Shown here piece by piece: positions 52,180-61,100 of a stretch of 64,000 nucleotides of DNA (the first letter of the stretch is position 1; every line of letters starts with the position of its first letter). The notes beneath the pieces were generated by a model. It saw only the letters and a list, made by a program, of their open reading frames with translations, was not told the origin of the DNA and ran no database searches. Made by a program: the position numbers and the translations under genes. Where the stretch lies: assembly GCA_050084515.1 (NCBI GenBank), contig CM114274.1:9982001-10046000 (forward strand), written 5' to 3'. The stretch comes from Blasia pusilla (Eukaryota; Marchantiophyta; Marchantiopsida; Blasiales).

Positions 52180-55100
52180 CTGCAGAGGCAGCACATCACA
52201 AGTCGTAGGTGAGATGCTTTGGATCATTTCCGCTAGCTAGAATATCCAGAACAAAGTAATAGCTGCCTATCATGCCTTCGGTATGATTGGGCACAAACAG
52301 ATGACCAAAATTATGTGCGATGAAAAGAAGTAGAGGTATGGATCATAATATCTTTTCAAAGAGAAGGATACATTGAGAATCTAGAGAATTGAGGGACTAA
52401 GATACTGTTGGGACAAAAGAAGCTTCAGCCTACTTGGTTCCCAACACTGCCAACTCACACCAAGTAACGGGAGTATTAAGGCAACGTTTAGACCAGCTCC
52501 CAGCACGATTTCACCCTCTCAAACTCCCAACACACTAAGAGCATTTCAGTTAACCTTGGGACAAGAAATAGTTAATACACAAGCTAGGTCAAGGTCATAC
52601 ACGTGGGACACATGCACAAAACGAGCTGAATACTCGAGGACATTCAGCATCCTGGTGGAAAGTGACTGCATCACAATGGAGCAGATTAGCACTGGCTAAG
52701 CAGGGCTTATATAATTCCGGATGGAATTATATACACCAGAGGTTTGGAGGAGAGTGAACTCATTAAGTTGTGCCAGTCACAGCCTTCCGACCACAGACCC
52801 TGCACCCTAATTGCATGCTACTAGAGACTAGGATGGGTGGAGAGAGAGGAAGAAGTGAACAATGCCCCATATGAGAGTAGGGGTAACACTCTCATATAGT
52901 GTGAGTCCTGACCATACAAAGTGTTGGTAAGGAGCTTCCAAGGGTCAACCAAGCAGCTCTTTACAACATTATCTACTTACAACAACACATGGTACTTACC
53001 AATGCAGAAGCTCTGGGCAGTCAATCTAGGCTGTTGAATGTGTTGCATAGATCTGACGTTCCCAGCTTAGCAATAGCAGCATATGCTGTTGCTCTCTGTG
53101 TTGTGAATTTTGAGCAGGAGACCAGATAGTGACTAGAGGTTTCATTCCCATCATCACACAAGGTGCATGAGTTTAGTTGCATTCCCATCCTGCTTTTTTG
53201 TGGTTCAAGGGGATTGCCCCAGTCCTAAACATGATCTTAAGCCAGGTTCCGAAGCAAGGGGTACCCCACAAGCGTTTCTTCAGTTCACTATAGTAACTTG
53301 GAGCTCACTTTAGTACATAGAACTGTAGAAACTCAGTGTTTTACCAGAGTAAATTGTAATTTGTTTTTACCATAGATTTACCTCAGTAATTCTGTGAATT
53401 ACTATGGATGGCAGACCCCAAACCTAAAACCCAAAAAACCTAGCACTTGACCTTTTGGCTGTATATTACCCCTTGTGGGTGCCATGCGAATTTACACAGT
53501 CTCACACCTTTTCGTACGCAACTCTCTGAGCCTGAGGAGCTGATTGACCAGCTTTGCTTACCTGAGTGGGGTGTGTTATTCTGACCTAAGTAGTGAAGTG
53601 TGCTTCTGCTTATAGACTGAGTGGTCTGCGGACCTGAGGGGTTCAGTGAGTGCTGTGGCGCAAGGTGTCTAGTACTACTCTCTACAATTTAACCTGAGTG
53701 GTGGTTGTTGCACTAAGTGCCCACTAAGGTTGTAGAGAATCACTGTTTTAGAATATCAGAGTTTCTCTCCTAACTCTTACAAGCACACTTAGTGCAATAG
53801 CACTCAGGTTAGTTTGTAGAGGAAAGCACCAGACAATCTGTTGTAAAAACACAGTAACTTGGAGTTTACTATGGTGAAAAGCAACTGATAGAATTATAAA
53901 CTAACTTAGTGTTTTACCACAGTAAATAGTAATTTCTACTTACTATAGATTTACCTCAGTAATTCTGAGAATTACTATGGGCGAGAATTACCTGGAAACT
54001 CATCCTCTTGGCTGTATATTGTTGAAATTTGTTAATATCTAGTTTAGTCATGCCCTAAAAGTAGTTAGTCAAATACTAACTTAGTTGGATACTAATTTAG
54101 TTAGCTAGAGATAACTTAGTGTTCCTCTATCTTTTTAGGGTAACCTTGAATTAGGGAAATTCTCGAGTTAGGGCTAGCCACCATCTGTTATTTAGGGTAT
54201 GGATCTGTTCAAGAAGATCTAAGGGCCAGAAGTGCTCACCCTCATGTATATAATGTCTCTGTTTAGAGAGCAGAAGCCAATTCTACAGCATGCACAGTTT
54301 TGGTGAGAACTCCTGAGGCTCTTGGTCCTGCTGCAGAGTGATCAGAGAGTAGGAAGAGGAGATTGAGACTAATTGCTGTGCTTGCTAGAGCCTCACTGGA
54401 AGGCAGGTTGTTTTGTCTAGTATGCTGATGGAGATTGTTTGTGCTCAATGAGGTGAGCCATGTCTGATCTCTGAGCTGGTGACATGTGAGGATCTGTAGT
54501 GTGAGTGCAAGGTGTGACTGTGTAGAATCCTTCTTAGTATCTCTTAGATAATAAGAAGAGTCACATCATGTTTTAGAATCAGAGTTTCTCTACAACCTAG
54601 CTATTACAAGCACACTTAGTGCAATAGCAACCACTCAGGTTAGATTGTAGAGGAAAGAGCTAGACAACCTGCATCACCAGATCACCTTGCATTCTCAAGC
54701 ACACTTAGTGCAATAGCAACCACTCAGGTTAGCAGCAGTAGACATCTCAATACCAACCACTCAGGTTAGTACTACTATACACCTTGTATCGCAAGACTCA
54801 CTGAACTCCTCAAGTCAGCAGACCTCTCAGTCTGTAAGCAGCAGCACACTCAGTGCTTAGCACACTGAACTACTAAGGTCAGAAGCACAATCCACTCAGG
54901 TAAGCAAAGCACACTCAGTGCTTCTCAATCAGCTCCTCAGCTCAGAGAGTTGTGTCCAGAAAGGTGTAAGAGAATGTAAATTCGCAGGGCACCCTCAGAG
55001 GGTTATATACAGCCAAGAGAATGAGTTTCTAAGTTTTAGGGTTTTTAGGGTTAGGGCCTGCCGCCCATAGTAATTCTCAGAATTACTGAGGTAACTCTAT

Positions 55101-58100
55101 GGTAACAAGAAATTACTATTTACTGTGGTAAAACACTAAGTTACTATAGTAATTCTATCAGTTACTTTTCACTATAGTAAACTCCAAGTTACTATGTTTT
55201 ACAACATCATGGTAGGGCTCTGATTTGGCAATAGAGATAGGGACTGATTTGCTGATTGTGTACAAGCTGAAATCATGGATGGTCTAGCTGATGCTAGCTC
55301 TGACTTTGTACAAGGAGATACTTGTGCTGGTCAATCATTTTCTCAGGTTATGGGCCCACCCCAAACCTTTCTCCTTAGTGATTTCAGCAGTGTAGAGAAG
55401 TTAGATGGTGGGAACTATAGAGAATGGTCCAGAACCATGATGGACATTCTAATGCTGAAAGCGTTGAGATGAAACCTCACAATCTAGAAGAGCTGGTGGT
55501 AAACTTTACTTGGAGACAGCAAAATCAGTTGGCTGCTATCTTATTAAAGCAGACCCTGAACTCCTCTATGAGGGAGTTGGTGGATGGTATAGCAATGCTT
55601 GGGAGATCTGGTCCAAGCTGAAGAGTTTGAACAAGGAGTCAGCTTTGAAGCTATGCAAAGGTGGAAGACATTGAGTCGACAAGGATGGCTGACACAGATA
55701 GAGTTGCAGCTCACATTGCCAAAATGGAGTCAACTTTTGCACAAGTGAAAGCAGTTGAAAGGAACTGATTCCTATATGGAAGGTAACCCTGTTGCTATCC
55801 TCCTTACCTCCTCGATTTGATACAAGTTACAATCTTTGAAACCTGGGAGGCAGATTTGCTTACTTGGGAATCTCAGACCACAAGCTCCTGAGATATGAGA
55901 GCGAGAGGTGATTGTGGAAGAAAAATGCTCTTTGTTGAAATTTGTTAATATCTAGTTTAGTCATGCTCTAAAAATTAGTTAGTCAGATACTAACTTAGTT
56001 GGATACTAATTTAATTAGCTAGAGATAACTTAGTGTTCCTCTATCTTTTAGGTAACCTTGAATTAGGGCAATTCTCGAGTTAGGGTTAGCCACCATCTGT
56101 TATTTAGGTATGGATCTGTTCAAGAAGATCTAAGGGCCAGAAGTGCTCACCCTGATGTATATAATGTCTCTGTTTAGAGAGCAGAAGTCAATTCTACAGC
56201 ATGCACAGTTTTGGTGAGGACTCCTGAGGCTCTTGGTCCTGCTGCAGAGTGATCAGAGAGTAGGAAGAGGAGATTGAGACTAATTGCTGTGCTTGCTAGA
56301 GCCTCACTGGAAGGCAGGTTGTTTTGTCTAGTATGCTGATGGAGATTGTTTGTGCTCAATGGTGAGCCATGTCTGATCTCTGAGCTGGTGACATGTGAGG
56401 ACCCTGAGAAGTGATTGTGTACAAGCTGAAATCAAGCTGATGTAGCTCTGACTTTGTACAAGGAGATACTTCTTAGTGGGCCCACCCCAAACCTTTCTCT
56501 TAGTGATTTCAGCAGTGTAGAAGTTAGATGGTGGGAACTATAGAGAATGGTCCAGAACCATGATGGACATTCTAATGCTGAAAGGGTTGTGGGTGTATGT
56601 TGAGATCTCACAATCTTTGAGACAGCAAAATCAGTTGGCAGCTATCTTACTCAAACAGACCCTGAACTCCTCTATGAGGGAGTTGGTTGATGGTATAAGC
56701 AATGCTTGGGAGATCTGGTCCAAGCTGAAAGTTTGAACAAGGAAAGCTTTCATGGCAAAGGTGGGTCTAGACAAGGATGGCTGACACAGATAGAGTTGCA
56801 GCTGACTTTGCCAAAATGGAGTCAACTTTTGCACAAGTGAAAGCAGTTGGACAGGAACTGATTCTATATGGAAGGTAACCCTGTTGCTATCCTCCTTACC
56901 TCCTCGATTTGATACAATGGTTACAATCTTTGAAACCTGGGAGGCAGATTTGCTTACATGGGATTCTGTGACCAACAAGCTCCTGAGATATGATCAGAAC
57001 GAGAGGTGATTGTGGAAGAAACAGTCATGCTCAACAGGGATAGGAAGTGGAAAGAGACCAGAACTTGTTACATTTGTGCAGAGAAGGGACATCTTGCTGC
57101 TGTAATTGTCCAAAGAAGTTGAAAAGGGAGAGAAAGTTAAAAGGAGTGGATCTGCAGTCAAGAATCAAGAGAAGTTGATGGAGAAGCAAAGTACCTCCTA
57201 CAGGGAGAAGGATAAGGCAAAGGTTGCTGGAGTGATGACTACTGAATACACATCTGATGAAAGTTGTTGTTCTTTCATGATGGCCTCGTGTGAGAAAGAT
57301 CTCAAGAGGAGCAGTGGATGGTGGGTGGACTCCGGTGCAACATCACATGTCTGTTATCAAGAGGAGTTGTTCTCAGACATAAAACCAGCAAGTAATCATC
57401 ACGTGAGAAGTGCTTCTGGATTGTTAAGTCCTGTGGGAGGGGTTGGCTCAGTTTCTATTTTCTTCAGTGCTGATGAAAGCAAATTGATGTGTTGTAAAAC
57501 ATAGTAACTTGAAGTTTACTATAGTGAAAAGTAACTGATAGAATTACTATAGTAACTTAGTGTTTTACCACAGTAAATAGTAATTTCTTGTTACCATAGA
57601 GTTACCTCAGTAATTCTGAGAATTACTATGGGCGGCAGGCCCTAACCCTAAAAACCCTAAAACCTAGAAACTCATTCTCTTGGCTGTATATAACCCTCTG
57701 AGGGTGCCCTGCGAATTTACATTCTCTTACACCTTTCTGGACACAACTCTCTGAGCTGAGGAGCTGATTGAGAAGCACTGAGTGTGCTTTGCTTACCTGA
57801 GTGGATTGTGCTTCTGACCTTAGTAGTTCAGTGTGCTAAGCACTGAGTGTGCTGCTGCTTACAGACTGAGAGGTCTGCTGACTTGAGGAGTTCAGTGAGT
57901 CTTGTGATACAAGGTGTATAGTAGTACTAACCTGAGTGGTTGCTATTGAGATGTCTACTGCTGCTAACCTGAGTGGTTGCTATTGCACTAATTGTGCTTG
58001 AGAATGCAAGGTGATCTGGTGATGCAGGTTGTCTAGCTCTTTCCTCTACAATCTAACCTGAGTGGTTGCTATTGCACTAAGTGTGCTTGTAATAGCTAGG

Positions 58101-61100
58101 TTGTAGAGAAACTCTGATTCTAAAATACCTGATTGGGATCCCCAATAGACATTACTTACCAGTGCAGCAGCTTTGGGCAATGAATCAAGACTACTGAATG
58201 TGTTGAACAATTCTGGTCTTACCAGCTTAGCAATATCAGCATATGCTCTTGCTCTGTGTGTTGTGAATTTTGTGCAGGAGGAGAACAAGGAGGAGACTCT
58301 ACTCATTAAGTAGTGCCTGTCATAGCCTTGCGACAATAGACCCCGTGCCCTAAAGAGGAGGAGGACAAGAGAGAGAGGAAAGGGGGCAGCATTTGCCCTA
58401 AAAGAAACCCCAAGAGATATCTACAAAGGGAGCTGATTAACTTTATCACCTAAAACAACTATTTATAAATTTAGATGAGAACTTGGCCATGACTATCAAA
58501 TTATACTGATGTGTTGAGAATGCACTACATTCCAAACACCTGACATATGGATTGCATTATGTACAGTAGTCAGTTTGGAGCTATGATTGACTGTAGTTGC
58601 CCGTGCCCTGATCCAGTACTGTAAGAAGAGAGGTATAAATAGAGAGTTAATACTAAAGTCTCTTCAAAGTTTAGGGACAGCTATTGTAGAGGAAAAAAAT
58701 TAATAAATAAATTTCCTAAAAAAATATGAGTCCCATTTTCTAAAGATATCTTAGGGTTCGTTTTAGGGCAGCCTCCATCTAGGGCTGCCCTAAAACATCC
58801 AACCAAACCCCCCCCCAACCCCTTTTTCTCTTCTCTCTTCTTCCAAGCCACTAGTATATATGCCAGCTGAGTGCTATCTGGTCCATTGTGAAGCACTCAA
58901 TTTCCACTAGGATGCTGCTGCAGTATGGTATGAATCTCCTTTTTTACCATTTCCTCGTTTTCACTAGTGTCTCGTATGCATGAGCTTGTCGTTTTCTTGT
59001 TCCAAGATCATCTAAAGTGTTCCTAGTGTGTGTTTATCTCTGCTGGGAGGTAGTGAGGGTGAAACCGACTTGACAATAAGACTCCTACTGTTTCTTGCTT
59101 GCTACTGTTTCTACTATAAGACTCCTACTGTTTCTTGCTATAGACTTGGCTATAAGACTCCTACTGTTTCTTGCTATAGACTTGGCTATAAGACTCCTAC
59201 TGTTTCTTGCCGTTCAGCACTGCTAAGTATTGTGCATGCTGTACTTTCTCCGTCTTAGCAGTGTTTTGAGTCCTACTCTCTAGAGTTTAGATACCTGCAG
59301 TATACTGCACCAGGTCAGGGCAACTATAGCCCATGCTTGCTCAACATAGTTCCTGCCTGATTTCTCTCTACATGGTACATTGCACATGTCATGTATCTTG
59401 GAAATTACTGCATTCACAACAAAATATAGGTAGCTCTGCATCACTTTAAGCAGAACTGGTAGTTTTTGAATGGGTATACTTGCCTGTATTGAGTGTCAAG
59501 GAGAAGAGGCTCCATTCCACATTCCTGTAGATGCTCAAATAAACTCTTTGATAAACCTGCCTGCAATAAAAGAAGATTACGTACCAAGATGCACATCTAT
59601 GCTAGTAAGCCGTCCAGCAGAGTGCAATTCAAACCCTTGATCATCTTTGAAGGTCACAGAAATCAGGCCACAAATTAATCGTTCCATTACCAGAAAGAAT
59701 TGTAAATCGAATGTGGACTTGCAGATAGAATGCATAGATATTTTAGAGACGGGATTTTATAGCATACCTCTATTCCATCATTTGATAAGACTGTGGGAGG
59801 AAGTTGAGCAGGATCACCAACCAGGACAATAGTGTCCGCCCCACTCCTCAAAATTGGAATAAGACTAGCAGGTTCCGTTGCCTGAAGTAGAACAATCATA
59901 TTTTAGATCAAAAGCATACCATGGTTCGGCTGTCTCTTCTTCTGCAAATATTCTGACAATATGAGTAACAAGCTAACAATAGAAACGACATTAATTTCAG
60001 TAAAAATCCACCTGTCACTAATAGGTATCTCTTTCAATTCAAACAACCATCCTCCTTAATCACAGACCTTGAGTGCAACATCCCAAATGAATGCACGAGA
60101 TAAATTACTATATCATAGCCACAGTCTTTCTGTTTTCAGAGTCACCATTGTAGGCATGAAATGTAGAGAGAAAGAATCTTAGTTTTGTAACTCAGTGAAC
60201 AAAATGAGCTTCGAAGAAAATTATTGAGCCTTTCTTTAGTTAGTTCCATTAGTTCCATTTCTTATCGTCCCCCACAAACCTGTGAAGCTTCATCAAGGAC
60301 ACAAGCTTGAAACTGCCGCCCATCAAGGACTGGATCCCCAGCCCCCACACAAGTTGCACAAACCACATCAACCCTGAACGCACACCAATATTGTCAGCCT
60401 GACTTAGAATTGTTGAAGAATTTCTTTGAACCCTGGGCACTTCAGACCAAAGTCTGAAACACACTTGGATGTAACCCGTTATGTTACAAACCCTAAACCC
60501 AAGGCCAAGTAGTCCTCCTTTCAAGGAAATTTTTAAGAGAAAAGCTGTCCTGGTCCAAAAACCTGGCATACGTCAATTGCACCCATCATGCCAAACGTTC
60601 TGTTGTTGTGAAACGGAAAAACTTACCCATCAAGAACTGACTTTAGTGCTTGTTTTTCAAGCTGAGTTGCCTTATCCCATAAGGAAGTTGCTTCCATCGC
60701 ACTCACTTTTCTCATTCTATCATTGTTGATTTGCCTCACTTGTTTCCTTTTCAGTATAGCATCTTCTCTTAACTGCTGGGCCCTTCTCATGATTGGATGA
60801 GCTGCCACTTGGGCAGCTATTGTGACACCTCTCAGCTCCTCTTTTACCTACAAGCTCAGGCACCATTTATTGCGTTCAGTATCAGAAGACCAATACATTC
60901 CCCTTGAATGGATCTAAGTTCAGCTGACAGATGTATTTCAAAAAACAGAGTATAAGGGAATTTCTTCGAAATTGATCTGAAGGTATAAAATCTTTGAAGA
61001 GTTAAATCTAGATGGTGTCTCGAGAAGTAAAAGCAAGGACGACCCAGGAAACTTCAGATTGATCTTGAAATGTCACAAAGACAAACAGAATGGAAATTGA

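Larger units (their letters stand above)
52180..59483 (-). other. 7.3-kb helicase intron filled by nested retroelements
   Basis: This intron separates exon 10 (ends 59,484) from exon 11 (starts 52,179) inside motif IV. The donor on the minus strand is GCAAGT after CAG, a GC-AG intron that otherwise matches the donor consensus. Contents, left to right: unassigned sequence (52,180-52,740), T and S repeat modules, LTR-B pieces, LTR-A with an inserted LTR-B, Copia gag, a second LTR-A with gag and protease, another LTR-B, S and T modules, and a minisatellite. The other 13 complete helicase introns are about 200-720 bp. Confidence 0.85.

Noticed and set aside
54569-58127. A single full-length LTR-B element spanning two LTR-B copies
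   Set aside because: The two LTR-B copies are in opposite orientation and the sequence between them belongs to the LTR-A Copia element.
59028-59258. 76-codon frame with repeated TPTVSCYRLGYK units
   Set aside because: It is a by-product of the 36-bp minisatellite, whose unit is divisible by three.
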